NCBI GenBank assembly: GCA_947499635.1
Contig: CANMPD010000019.1
Location: 1-56,499, forward strand
Source of the DNA: an uncultured Paracoccaceae bacterium
GTDB taxonomy: Bacteria > Pseudomonadota > Alphaproteobacteria > Rhodobacterales > Rhodobacteraceae
Direction of reading: 5' to 3'
DNA length: 56,499 nucleotides
The position numbers and the translations under genes are program-made. Below, in pieces: positions 8,551 through 16,485 of the stretch (within the stretch, counting starts at the first letter, position 1; each line of letters begins with the position of its first letter). Below the pieces are notes generated by a model. It was given only the letters and a program-made list of their open reading frames with translations, did not search any database and was not told the DNA's origin.

Positions 8551-9747
8551 TTATGCCGCGATAGCCACGCGGGTTGAAAAAGCTTCGTTGATGATCTGAA
8601 TACTCTTCCTCAACAACTCACGTTCGACAGCCGTGAAGCAAAGTCGGGCATAGCTTTCCATGCCGGTTCCGAACGCCTGCCCAGGTGCGAGAGAAATGCC
8701 GTTTTCCAACAGTTCCTCGTAGAATGGCCTAAGGCCTGCCGGTCCAAGCGTCGAGAGATCGAGGAACAAATAAAACCCGCCCGAAAAACCCAGATGGGGA
8801 ACGATCAAGCACTCTTGAGCAATTTTTGCGCGTGCCAGCGTTTCGTCACGCTGTAACTGTAACTGCTCTGTCGGGGTCTTAAGCGCTTGCCACGCGCCGT
8901 ATTGTGATGGCGTTGCCACAGAATAAATGGTATGCAATCCGCGCTTCTGCGTATCCAATGCGCGCGAATTAGGGCTAATCAGGTAGCCAACCCGATACCC
9001 CGGCATGATGTAGCTTTTGGAGAAGCTGTAGATCGAGAAGATAATCTCATCGCCGCCGTCCAGATCTCGCGCGTCTATGAAACCGTGCTCAGAGTAGTCG
9101 TAGAACTCGTACGCGTTGTCTGCGACAAGCCAGATCCCTTTTTCATGGCAAAAGTTGACTAGTTCTTGCAGCTGCGCTCGGCTCATCGAATATCCGGTCG
9201 GGTTGTTCGGAGTGTTGAAATAAATGAGCCGCGTCTTGGCCGTTACGACGTTTTCAAGGTAGGCGCGCAAATCAAGGTTGGGATCTTCGCATAGGGCGAG
9301 AAACAAAGGGGCCTCACGAACCACAGCATTACAGGACTTCAATACGCCGCGCGCAAAAAGCCACTGAGGAGATAAGATCAACGCCTCATCACCTGGATTT
9401 AGGACAGAGTCTGCGGCGATCTTTAGGCCATGGGTTGCGCCAGAACAGATCATAAGTTGATCCATCAAAAAATTGCCGTAACCGCGCTTCAAGTGGGCGG
9501 ATTGGATGGCCTCTTTGAGCAACCCGATACCTTGCGGCGGGGCATGGACGTTGTGTTCGAGTTCGAATGCGCCCGCAGGCCACGATTTTACATCCGGGCA
9601 AGGTTGATAGGTGGTTTTTCCCTGATGTAGGCCCGCGATCTCGCTTGCATTAGCGCTTTTCAAGGCGGTTACGATGCTCTCAAAAACCGAGAACGGTACG
9701 TCATCAAGAGTCGTGGAAAATTTGCTGATGGCACTGAAATCCGTCAT
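8551..9747 (-). CDS. PLP-dependent class I/II aminotransferase
   Basis: This 398-residue fold-type I aminotransferase shows the Asn-Pro motif NTPNNPTGYS, the cofactor Asp in VADNAYEFYDY and the PLP lysine in SFSKSYIMPGYRVGY, with a C-terminal arginine region (YARLCFTA) for the substrate carboxylate. It opens the operon, with AAGG before the ATG and the hydroxymethyltransferase gene 14 bases downstream. The likely job is to interconvert an amino acid and the 2-oxo acid that the PanB-like enzyme uses or makes. Amino-acid specificity cannot be told. Confidence 0.88.
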   Translation of the reverse strand: MTDFSAISKFSTTLDDVPFSVFESIVTALKSANASEIAGLHQGKTTYQPCPDVKSWPAGAFELEHNVHAPPQGIGLLKEAIQSAHLKRGYGNFLMDQLMICSGATHGLKIAADSVLNPGDEALILSPQWLFARGVLKSCNAVVREAPLFLALCEDPNLDLRAYLENVVTAKTRLIYFNTPNNPTGYSMSRAQLQELVNFCHEKGIWLVADNAYEFYDYSEHGFIDARDLDGGDEIIFSIYSFSKSYIMPGYRVGYLISPNSRALDTQKRGLHTIYSVATPSQYGAWQALKTPTEQLQLQRDETLARAKIAQECLIVPHLGFSGGFYLFLDLSTLGPAGLRPFYEELLENGISLAPGQAFGTGMESYARLCFTAVERELLRKSIQIINEAFSTRVAIAA

Positions 9748-9937
9748 GGCAATACCTTGTAAATTATTCTGTTCCTGTCGAAGCTGTTCTAAGTCGTTCA
9801 GGCTTTTCAGAAAATTTGGGATATCTTAGCCAGCATTAGAAAAAGCGAGGCTGACATGCGATCATTGCCACGTCATATACAGCTTCATGATTTGTTCTTT
9901 GCCCAGCACATCAAGAGCTTAAAATACTGGATAGTTT
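9748..9937. promoter_or_regulatory. Divergent intergenic region upstream of the aminotransferase operon
   Basis: This 190-base AT-rich region should contain the promoter for the - strand operon starting at 9747 and formerly for the decayed oxidase gene at 9938. No clear -35/-10 pair or palindrome stood out. Confidence 0.35.
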
Positions 9938-10370
9938 ATGGATCTCGGAACTTACGATTACGTTGTGGTAGGAGCCGGAATCGTTGGTGCAGCTTCTGCG
10001 CTGGAGCTTAGCAAGCAAGCGACCAAGGCGCGATCGACAAAGAAGATGCACCTGCTCGTCATCAAACTGGACGCAACAGCGGCGTTGTTCATACTGGCGA
10101 TTATTACACACCAGGCAGTAAAAAGGCCGAGCTTTGTCGTGAAGGTCTGCTTAGAACAAAGCACTTTTGCGAGATGAAAGGTCTGAAGTACGAGACTCGT
10201 GGAAAGCTATTAGTCGCGACAAATGACTAAGAGAAAGGACGACTTAGTACTCTGGCGGATCGCGCGTGTCAGAACGGTGTAACAGTTCAAGACCTGTCAT
10301 TGGTTGATCTCACGGCCCTAGAACCCAATATTTCCGGATGCGCCGCCATTAAGGGGGTTCAGAATATCGT
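9938..10370 (+). pseudogene. L-2-hydroxyglutarate oxidase-like FAD enzyme, decayed
   Basis: The first frame begins MDLGTYDYVVVGAGIVGAAS, a GxGxxG FAD-binding start. Homology then changes frame: ARHQTGRNSGVVHTGDYYTP, KAELCREGLLRTKHFCEMKG, KYETRGKLLVATND, a TAA stop, and in the same register RLSTLADRACQNGVTVQDLS, DLTALEPNISGCAAIKG. This order matches the N-terminal third of LhgO-type L-2-hydroxyglutarate oxidases (about 400 residues). A frameshift lies near 10020, a stop near 10228, and the rest of the gene is missing where a membrane-protein tail begins. Confidence 0.85.
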
Positions 10371-10378
10371 TTCTCTCA

Positions 10379-10534
10379 ACCGGTATCTACTTAGCTTGTG
10401 TCACAAAGCTATTCCCCGGCCTAGGCGTGCTCTACGCAACCTTAATGGGCTTCCTTTTCGCCGGTACCTATCTCGGCGGGTTGAAAGGCGTCAGGATTTT
10501 GACTGAATACATTAAAGTTAGAAAACGAACGTAA
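10379..10534 (+). pseudogene. C-terminal fragment of an integral membrane protein
   Basis: The frame reads TGIYLACVTKLFPGLGVLYA, then TLMGFLFAGTYLGGLKGVRI and a basic tail LTEYIKVRKRT before TAA at 10532-10534. Two hydrophobic helices followed by a positive tail look like the end of a transporter-like protein. It is joined directly to the LhgO-like fragment, so a deletion probably removed the middle of two neighbouring genes. The family is not recognised. Confidence 0.5.
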
Positions 10535-11041
10535 TTGGTGCGCCACCCCCGCACTTTTGCGCCGAACTGGCCCAGTTTGAGGCATTGTTCGCGGGTTTGT
10601 ATTGATAACGTGTGCAGCCTCTGGAGATGACGGCTCCGGCTGCGGCGGAGTGACACATAGGGGCGTTTACACGGGCCATTTTGTCCTTGTTTTGCTATGG
10701 AAACGGGTATGAGTACCCCTGATGATTTGCCTAATGATGTCGCTGAATTGAAGGCGATCACCCGTGCGTAGCAGGATCATAATGCGCGTCTTGAGGCCTT
10801 GGTCACCTCTTTCAAGAAAGCCCTCTTCGGGTCCAAGTCCGAAAAGCTGGACCCAGCCCAATATGAGCTGGAGCTCGAAGATATCGAGACGACCATCGCG
10901 CAGGTGGAAGCCGAGATTGAGGCAGACGAACGTACTGCGCCGGTGCGACCGCCAAAGCCGCGTCAGACCAATCGTGGCTCACTACTCAAGCATCTGGAAC
11001 GGGTGGAGGTGGTCATTGAACCCGAGCGCTCTTGCGCCTGG
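10535..11041 (+). mobile_element. IS66-family element, left part only
   Basis: The stretch from about 10535 (ccacccccgcacttttgcgc) to the transposase fragment resembles the non-coding part of IS66 elements. Of the usual tnpA, tnpB and tnpC only the start of tnpC survives, and similarity ends near 11041. The stretch 11042-11215 holds no recognisable gene. Confidence 0.55.
10709..11041 (+). pseudogene. tnpC: IS66-family TnpC transposase, N-terminal fragment
   Basis: From ATG 10709 the frame reads DLPNDVAELKAITRA, an amber stop (10769-10771), then QDHNARLEALVTSFKKALFG, SKSEKLDPAQYELELEDIE and RGSLLKHLERVEVVIEPE. This is the coiled-coil N-terminal region of IS66 TnpC (about 500 residues in full). 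After IEPERSCA the expected zinc-binding and catalytic parts are absent. Confidence 0.85.
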
Positions 11042-11215
11042 CCACCTGCACAACCAATCCGAAGGGGCAAAAGACCCTCAGTCGTCATGTCTGAGCTGAT
11101 GCACGGGAAACCGTTGTTTTTTCGACGAAGCTGTCAAGCTTTTAGGCATGCTCATCACCGCGTGAGTGGAAATCCCAGTGCATTGAAGTGCGGCACCCTT
11201 CTAAATATCAGGCCT

Positions 11216-11989
11216 TCAAATGGATTGAACCACCGTCAAAGTGCATGCTGCGGCTATAAGCGCGACACCTACCTCTTGACGTCGCGCGGGCAAACCAAAC
11301 ATCCCACGGTCGAGAATTATCAAGACTGTAATGATAGCCATCCAAAATAAGTTTCCTGGGAAAAACACAAACATTAGGCACATCAACAGACCGCAACACC
11401 GAACACAATCAACACCATGTCGCAATCCCAATGTGAATTGGCTTTGCGACACTCCTGAACTGCAAAGTGAGCAGATTGGAGTTGGGGCAGATTTGAGCCG
11501 TGAAAACTGGAAAAAACCGATTATCAATAGTGTGCTCGCGCCAATAGACCAGCCGTTGAAATACAACCAATCACTATTCTTAGCTGCCAACTGCAACACA
11601 TAACCAAAGCCGTGTAATGCAATTCCGACAACACTCCATATGGTCGCGTATCCAAGCACAGCCATATAAGAAATTTTTTGATTGTGTTTAAGGCTAGAGA
11701 AAGCCACTGGTCCCATCATAGCGGCAAGCATCAACAACCAGCTTGTAAGTAAAGCTAGGGCTCCAATGATGCCCTCTTCAGCTAGGTTAATGCCACAAAT
11801 ATTTACGAGCACACCGGCCAAAGTCCAATCACCATGGTCCAGATATGGCGCATATCCCGAAAAAGTTATGGCCACGAGCATCAGCCAAGCACCTGCTGTA
11901 ATGCGCCAGCTGACATCTAACTTATGATCTAAAATAGCTGTAATCATGAACTGTTCCATCTTGTGGGCAGCGTTTAAAACGCCGACCAC
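11216..11989 (-). CDS. DUF2182-family membrane protein
   Basis: This is a membrane protein of up to 257 residues with about six helices. It fits the DUF2182 family, described as predicted metal-binding membrane proteins: SWLLMLAAMMGPVAFSS matches the WxxMxxAMMxP segment and LRHGVDCVRCCGLLMCLMF matches the G-x-x-x-C-x-G-C-C-W-x-LM segment. The conserved first cysteine of the second motif and the CC pair remain, while W is changed. The longest frame starts at GTG 11989; ATG at 11959 or 11947 is equally possible because none has a strong ribosome-binding site. It lies 15 bases after the TPR gene and is probably the last gene of the nitrile operon. A role in metal supply to nitrile hydratase is a guess from position. 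Confidence 0.7.
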   Translation of the reverse strand: MVGVLNAAHKMEQFMITAILDHKLDVSWRITAGAWLMLVAITFSGYAPYLDHGDWTLAGVLVNICGINLAEEGIIGALALLTSWLLMLAAMMGPVAFSSLKHNQKISYMAVLGYATIWSVVGIALHGFGYVLQLAAKNSDWLYFNGWSIGASTLLIIGFFQFSRLKSAPTPICSLCSSGVSQSQFTLGLRHGVDCVRCCGLLMCLMFVFFPGNLFWMAIITVLIILDRGMFGLPARRQEVGVALIAAACTLTVVQSI

Positions 11990-12004
11990 AAAAAAGGCGT
12001 AAGT

Positions 12005-13669
12005 TTAAGCAGCGCTTTTCGTACTGCAGAAGCACGAAGAGTAAACTTCCCGATCTGCTCGACTTAGGGCGAAGTCGAGCTGAGGTTTAATCATTGCCGC
12101 GCTCTTTGAATTGCCCATCGCGATATAACAATCGTAAAGTCCCTTTAGTGCCCAGACATTGTTCGGGTGGCGATTGGAGCGGATGCAGGTTTCGTCCATA
12201 CCAAGATCGGCTTCATAAGCTGCAGCAGCTTCTTCGAAGTGCCCTTGTTCTAACAATAGCGCACCAAGCGGGTGTCGGCTTGGCATCATCCAAGGCCAGG
12301 GTTCATCATAGGGCAGGGCGTCTTCCAGCGCGACGGCTTTGCGCAGGTGATCAAAGGCGACATCGTAATTACCTCGGTGGTACTCTACTTCCCCGTTTAG
12401 CATTTCGCGTGCAACTTTGAGAATTTGAATGCAGGCAACAACATGAATGTGCCGTGTTTCTGGAACCTTTGCCGCTGCGGTTTCAAATTTCTGGCGCGCT
12501 TGGTCTGCCTTATCGTGCTGTTTTAGAGCAGCATGTGCAATACCTTTGCCGTACCAGTTGAGCGCGGTTGTCATGGAATAATCATCGGCATGTTCTGGCA
12601 GAGGATCATCAATCAGATCCTGCCAACGACCAAAGCGGATCAACGCATGGGTTTTGATTGACATGTACCCTTCTAGCCAATCGGCCATGGGAGGATCTTC
12701 ACAACGGATCAACTCATCAGGGATTGTTTTCATCATACCTTCAACGGCTTCCATCGCTGGGCGGAATTGACCAAGGAACATCGCGCCGTAGAGTTTGAAG
12801 TGATAGTTGTGTACGCGATACATAGAATAGAAATTCATCGCACCGGATTTTTCCCAATAGATCTCGTCGGCAACGATCCCTTTTTGGTTCCAGGTAACGA
12901 CGTCTTGATAATTGCCGCAAAGGACGTCGATATGCGTTGCCATATGGGCCAAGTGGCCAGCAGAAGGTACCATCTCACGTAGCTCATCCGCATAACGCAA
13001 GGCCACTTCAGGGACCGCTGACATCTCCATAAGGTGGATGTAGAGGTGCAAAAGTCCGGGGTGGCGGGCAGGGCCAGCAGCCTCAACTTTGGCGATACCC
13101 TCTTCCAAAACACGGCGACATTCTAGGGTGTCGCCTGCTGGGTTTGGCTCACCTGTATGTGGATCCCACATTTGCCATGGTGTTCTGTTCATCATCGCTT
13201 CGGCGAATAATGTCGCCACATCAGAATCGTCAGGAAATGTAGTGTAAACGTTCCGCATTTCATTCGCATATGCGGCGGACCAAGTGTAAAGATCGGGAGC
13301 CGGTTCATTCGACTGGTAGCGACTTTCCAACGCTATGATCAGCGCTTTCTCAATATCTGTCGCGTCATCCATTGCCGCCTTGGCCTTTTCGATAGCCTCT
13401 CGAGATTTTACAAGCGTCTCTTGCACTTGTTCGGGGGTGAATAGCTCCCATGGTTTATTGTAGTTCGGTCCGATGATGTAGGCCAATCCCCAATGGGCCA
13501 TCGCACAGTTCGGATCAGCCTTCAGCGCGTGTTCAAAGCAAACGGCTGCCTCTTCATGATGATACCCAAAAATCCAATTCAAACCACGGTCAAACCATTT
13601 TTGTGCCTCGGCTGAAGATGTTGTGATTGGGCGGCTATAGGCCCCTAGGTCGTATGGATAATCGAGCAT
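12005..13669 (-). CDS. Tetratricopeptide-repeat protein
   Basis: This 554-residue protein is built largely of TPR-like helix pairs (QKWFDRGLNWIFGYHHEEAA, CFEHALKADPNCAMAHWGLA, LEQGHFEEAAAAYEADL). It has no signal peptide or membrane helix. A histidine-rich element (HLYIHLMEM, GHLAHMATHIDVL) is notable and could bind metal. The ATG at 13669 is chosen because GGAGGGG lies 7 bases upstream; the frame remains open for 31 more codons with no such site. It follows the amidase gene after 135 bases that contain two IclR-type palindromes, so it may have its own promoter. It may be a scaffold or metallochaperone for the nitrile hydratase; the sequence does not prove this. Confidence 0.75.
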   Translation of the reverse strand: MLDYPYDLGAYSRPITTSSAEAQKWFDRGLNWIFGYHHEEAAVCFEHALKADPNCAMAHWGLAYIIGPNYNKPWELFTPEQVQETLVKSREAIEKAKAAMDDATDIEKALIIALESRYQSNEPAPDLYTWSAAYANEMRNVYTTFPDDSDVATLFAEAMMNRTPWQMWDPHTGEPNPAGDTLECRRVLEEGIAKVEAAGPARHPGLLHLYIHLMEMSAVPEVALRYADELREMVPSAGHLAHMATHIDVLCGNYQDVVTWNQKGIVADEIYWEKSGAMNFYSMYRVHNYHFKLYGAMFLGQFRPAMEAVEGMMKTIPDELIRCEDPPMADWLEGYMSIKTHALIRFGRWQDLIDDPLPEHADDYSMTTALNWYGKGIAHAALKQHDKADQARQKFETAAAKVPETRHIHVVACIQILKVAREMLNGEVEYHRGNYDVAFDHLRKAVALEDALPYDEPWPWMMPSRHPLGALLLEQGHFEEAAAAYEADLGMDETCIRSNRHPNNVWALKGLYDCYIAMGNSKSAAMIKPQLDFALSRADREVYSSCFCSTKSAA

Positions 13670-13688
13670 GACAAGCCCCTCCAATTTG

Positions 13689-13791
13689 TTCTGTATTGTG
13701 GAATTAATTTCCATTTTTTTGATATTGGTGCGCAAAGCAAGAATTTTCTTTAGGATTTGCAAAAAATAAAATTACTTTCCGCATTGTGGAA
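13689..13791. promoter_or_regulatory. Two palindromic operator-like sites upstream of the TPR gene
   Basis: TTCCGCATTGTGGAA at 13777-13791 is a near-perfect palindrome (arms TTCCrCA/TGyGGAA). A related copy, TTCTGTATTGTGGAA, lies at 13689-13703. TTCC-N7-GGAA resembles sites bound by IclR-family regulators, and an IclR gene sits in the same cluster. Confidence 0.5.
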
Positions 13792-13804
13792 CATAAAGGT
13801 CAAG

Positions 13805-15250
13805 TTATGCGCTGACTGTGTCCGATGCACTAAATTTGGGCAGCGTTCGCCCCAACCCATCTTGGATCAAAGCAGACTCCAAACTACGCGCGAATCTCAA
13901 AAGCTTGGCGTCTGAATGGCGTGGGCCAACGATTTGGATGCCGAACGGCATAGCTTGATTGTCCAAACCGCACGGAAGCGTCACAACCGGACTTCCCGTC
14001 AAAGACAATGCCCAGGTAATCGCATACCAAGCATAATATTCCTTCAATGGCTTATCATTGATCGCCTCGGGATGATTGTCCCCCAATGGAAAAGGTGAAA
14101 CCGAAGTAGCGGGACAAATGAGGTAATCCACCTCATCGAAAATCACCTGAAACCGGCGATAGATTTGAGTATGTGCCGCGTCAGCACGCGCTGTATCCGC
14201 TAGGCTCAGCGATTTAGCCTCTAGGATATTGTTTCGCACATTTTGTCCAATCATATCGGGTTGGCTTTCCGCCAGCTCCCCGTAAGCAGCATAGAGGCTT
14301 TCCGCCCTTAGCACACGAAAGACCTCGGCGGCGTCTGATAAATCAACATCCAGAGCAACCGCTGTTTTGAAGTGTTTACTGATTACCGGTTGGCGGGCCT
14401 TAAAAAGCGCGGCAATCTCGCTATCGACTTCCGCGACATTCAAATCAGTTGAAAACCCGATACGTGAATGTGCCAAATCTTCAATTGAATGGAAGTCAGC
14501 GTACTCAATATCCAAATTGGGAGAGCAAAGCGGGTCACGGGTATCAAAGCCAGAAATCGCGGACAACATAAGCGTGAGATCTTCTACGCTGCGTGCCATC
14601 GGCCCATCCGTCCAAAGGTGCGAAAACCCCGAGACATGGCTGCGCGATGGAACAATCCCGGGTGAGGGGCGCATGCCCACAATACCACAAAATGAGGCGG
14701 GAATTCGCAAGCTTCCACCAAGATCGGATCCTGATGCCAGCGGGGCCATATTGCTGGCTAAACCAGCAGCTGACCCTCCAGAGGAGCCGCCGGAAGTGAG
14801 GGTTGGTTTGTACGGATTACCCGTTGCGCCGAACACGAGATTGGAGGTGTTGGCGCCTGCACCGAACTCTGGTGTGTTGGTTTTACCCAAAACAATTGCA
14901 CCAGCGGCGCGTAAGCGTTCGACGATAATGTCGTCATGATTCGGCACATGGGCCTCAAAGCATCGACTGCCAAAGGTTGTACGCAACCCTTTGGTCCGGC
15001 TTAGGTCTTTGACCAGAACTGGCAGGCCGTGCAACGGCGGTAAGGCATTGCCTGCCTGCACCGCGTGATCCGCTATTTTCGCTTTACTGCGGGCATCCTC
15101 AAAGTTGGTGGTAATCACCGCATTTACGAGGTAGTTCCGCTCTTCAATGCGAGCGATGCAGGCTTCGAGCAATGCGCTTGGCATCAATTCACGAGCCCCA
15201 ATTTGACGGCGTGCTTCGATAGCACTTAATTCTGCAGGTGTATCTATCAT
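13805..15250 (-). CDS. Amidase (amidase signature family)
   Basis: The 481-residue enzyme hydrolyses an amide to acid and ammonia. The Ser-Ser-Lys triad is visible: Lys81 in LPVLVKDLSRTKG, the cis-Ser at about 157 in SGGSSGGSAAG and nucleophile Ser180 in SGSDLGGSLRIPA. It has no signal peptide and should be cytoplasmic. The ATG overlaps the stop of the nitrile hydratase alpha gene (ATGA), so the two are translationally coupled. Nitrile hydratase and amidase form the standard two-step nitrile pathway, which makes the amide product of the upstream genes its likely substrate. Confidence 0.93.
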   Translation of the reverse strand: MIDTPAELSAIEARRQIGARELMPSALLEACIARIEERNYLVNAVITTNFEDARSKAKIADHAVQAGNALPPLHGLPVLVKDLSRTKGLRTTFGSRCFEAHVPNHDDIIVERLRAAGAIVLGKTNTPEFGAGANTSNLVFGATGNPYKPTLTSGGSSGGSAAGLASNMAPLASGSDLGGSLRIPASFCGIVGMRPSPGIVPSRSHVSGFSHLWTDGPMARSVEDLTLMLSAISGFDTRDPLCSPNLDIEYADFHSIEDLAHSRIGFSTDLNVAEVDSEIAALFKARQPVISKHFKTAVALDVDLSDAAEVFRVLRAESLYAAYGELAESQPDMIGQNVRNNILEAKSLSLADTARADAAHTQIYRRFQVIFDEVDYLICPATSVSPFPLGDNHPEAINDKPLKEYYAWYAITWALSLTGSPVVTLPCGLDNQAMPFGIQIVGPRHSDAKLLRFARSLESALIQDGLGRTLPKFSASDTVSA

Positions 15251-15870
15251 AGGTCTTCTTTGGCCAAAGCAGGGACCACTCCAATCATGCTGTCACGAGT
15301 CACAAGTTCTGCAAGTTGCTCTTCAGACCAGCCTTCTGTTCTCTCTGGGCGTTTAGGCACAACAAGATAGCGCATATCGGCGCTACTGTCATGCACGCGC
15401 ACTTCGACTGTTTCGGGCAGGGTGGTGCCAAATTCAGCAAGAACCTTTCGCGGGTTTTGAACCACATCTGATCTGTAGGCGCGGCTTTTGTACCAATCGG
15501 GAGGCAACCCAAGAAGTGGCCACGGATAGCACGAGCATAGGGTGCAAACGACAACGTTGTGCACTGCGTCCGTGTTCTCCAAGGCGATCAGATTAAGCCA
15601 AGTAGGCTCTAACCCGATGGATTTCGCCGCAGCTGTCGCATCGCGCCGCATGAGGTCCAGATAGGCCGGATCAGACCAGGCTTTTGCCACCATGCGCGCG
15701 CCATTATGCGGCCCGCGATCATCCATCATCCGGTAGGTTTTATGCAATTCTGCCTGCGTGATTACGTCCTTCTCGATCAGAAGCTCACGCAAGGCCACCT
15801 CTAATAAACGGTATTCGGTAAAGGGACCGTCTTCTTCATCTGGCTGGTTGGGATGTGTGTGATCATGCAT
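15247..15870 (-). CDS. Nitrile hydratase alpha subunit, cobalt type (or thiocyanate hydrolase gamma)
   Basis: This 207-residue subunit carries the metal-binding claw VVCTLCSC at residues 108-114 (Cys109, Cys112, Cys114), where two cysteines are normally oxidised. Threonine after the first cysteine is the hallmark of cobalt enzymes (iron enzymes have Ser). YPWPLLGLPPDWYKS and YRSDVVQNPRKVLAEFG follow as in the family. ATG 15870 is chosen over the upstream TTG because it overlaps the stop of the preceding gene as TAATG and removes seven atypical residues. With the beta subunit split in two, the set matches thiocyanate hydrolase and toyocamycin-type nitrile hydratase; the aldoxime dehydratase nearby favours a nitrile. 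Confidence 0.92.
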   Translation of the reverse strand: MHDHTHPNQPDEEDGPFTEYRLLEVALRELLIEKDVITQAELHKTYRMMDDRGPHNGARMVAKAWSDPAYLDLMRRDATAAAKSIGLEPTWLNLIALENTDAVHNVVVCTLCSCYPWPLLGLPPDWYKSRAYRSDVVQNPRKVLAEFGTTLPETVEVRVHDSSADMRYLVVPKRPERTEGWSEEQLAELVTRDSMIGVVPALAKEDL

Positions 15871-16160
15871 TAGTCTTCGGGCTCCAGCCAATGTTCAAAA
15901 ATCTCTACCTCGAGCGTATCAAGAGGGGCTCCCGTATAATCGGGCCAAATCTTTTGCATGGGCAGCCGGACCCGATAAAGCGGCACGGCCGGTTGGCCAT
16001 CCCGGCGGTAAGCCAGCTCTTCAGGGTTCGCAAAACGGCCGCAATAGCGTTCAATTTCCCCAGTTAGGCCACGGGTATAAAATGGCGTGCGACAATGCCC
16101 GATTGGGTAGGCATCACGAATACGCACTTTATCGCCAACACTTAACATAGGATCAGTCAT
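15870..16160 (-). CDS. Nitrile hydratase beta subunit, C-terminal half as a separate protein
   Basis: This 96-residue protein equals the C-terminal SH3-like domain of nitrile hydratase beta: GDKVRIRDAYPIGHCRTPFY, TRGLTGEIERYCGRFANPEE, PLYRVRLPMQKIW and a C-terminal FEHWLEPED. In two-subunit enzymes this domain is fused to the N-terminal helical part; here it is its own gene, as in thiocyanate hydrolase ScnA. It overlaps the preceding gene by eight bases and ends in a TAATG junction with the alpha gene, so the three subunits are probably made in balanced amounts. Confidence 0.88.
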   Translation of the reverse strand: MTDPMLSVGDKVRIRDAYPIGHCRTPFYTRGLTGEIERYCGRFANPEELAYRRDGQPAVPLYRVRLPMQKIWPDYTGAPLDTLEVEIFEHWLEPED

Positions 16161-16485
16161 GAGAAGCGAGCTTTACCCGTACCGTTTCGACACGTGCACC
16201 AATTTCGGCGTCTGTCACGATGCCGCGTTCCAACATGATCTGAAGCATGGCCCAGATCCATTGTTCATAGTATGATAGACGCTGGTATTTTTCTTCGCCC
16301 AGCCCTTCGACCGCGCGACGTAGCTCATCAACTCGCAACAGCCCTTTTGTTGCTAATAATTCGCGCACCGCATGCACGCGTTTTTCCCAAGGTTCATAGT
16401 CATATTCATCAGGGGCGAAGGGTTCGCACAACACACCACCCACGTCATGAACGCCGCGGAAATCTAAAAGAGATTTACTGACCAC
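16153..16485 (-). CDS. Nitrile hydratase beta subunit, N-terminal half (or accessory protein)
   Basis: The 110-residue protein matches the helical N-terminal domain of nitrile hydratase beta: LLDFRGVHDVGGVLCEPFAP near the start (the GxxDxGG region), FEPWEKRV-like YEPWEKRVHAVRELL and YYEQWIWAMLQIMLERGI. It also resembles the small activator proteins of cobalt nitrile hydratases, which share this fold. Because the matching C-terminal half is the next gene, a true structural subunit (as ScnB) is the simplest reading; it could also assist metal loading. Translation starts at GTG 16483-16485, overlapping the stop of the enoyl-CoA hydratase gene by one base. Confidence 0.85.
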   Translation of the reverse strand: MVSKSLLDFRGVHDVGGVLCEPFAPDEYDYEPWEKRVHAVRELLATKGLLRVDELRRAVEGLGEEKYQRLSYYEQWIWAMLQIMLERGIVTDAEIGARVETVRVKLASHD

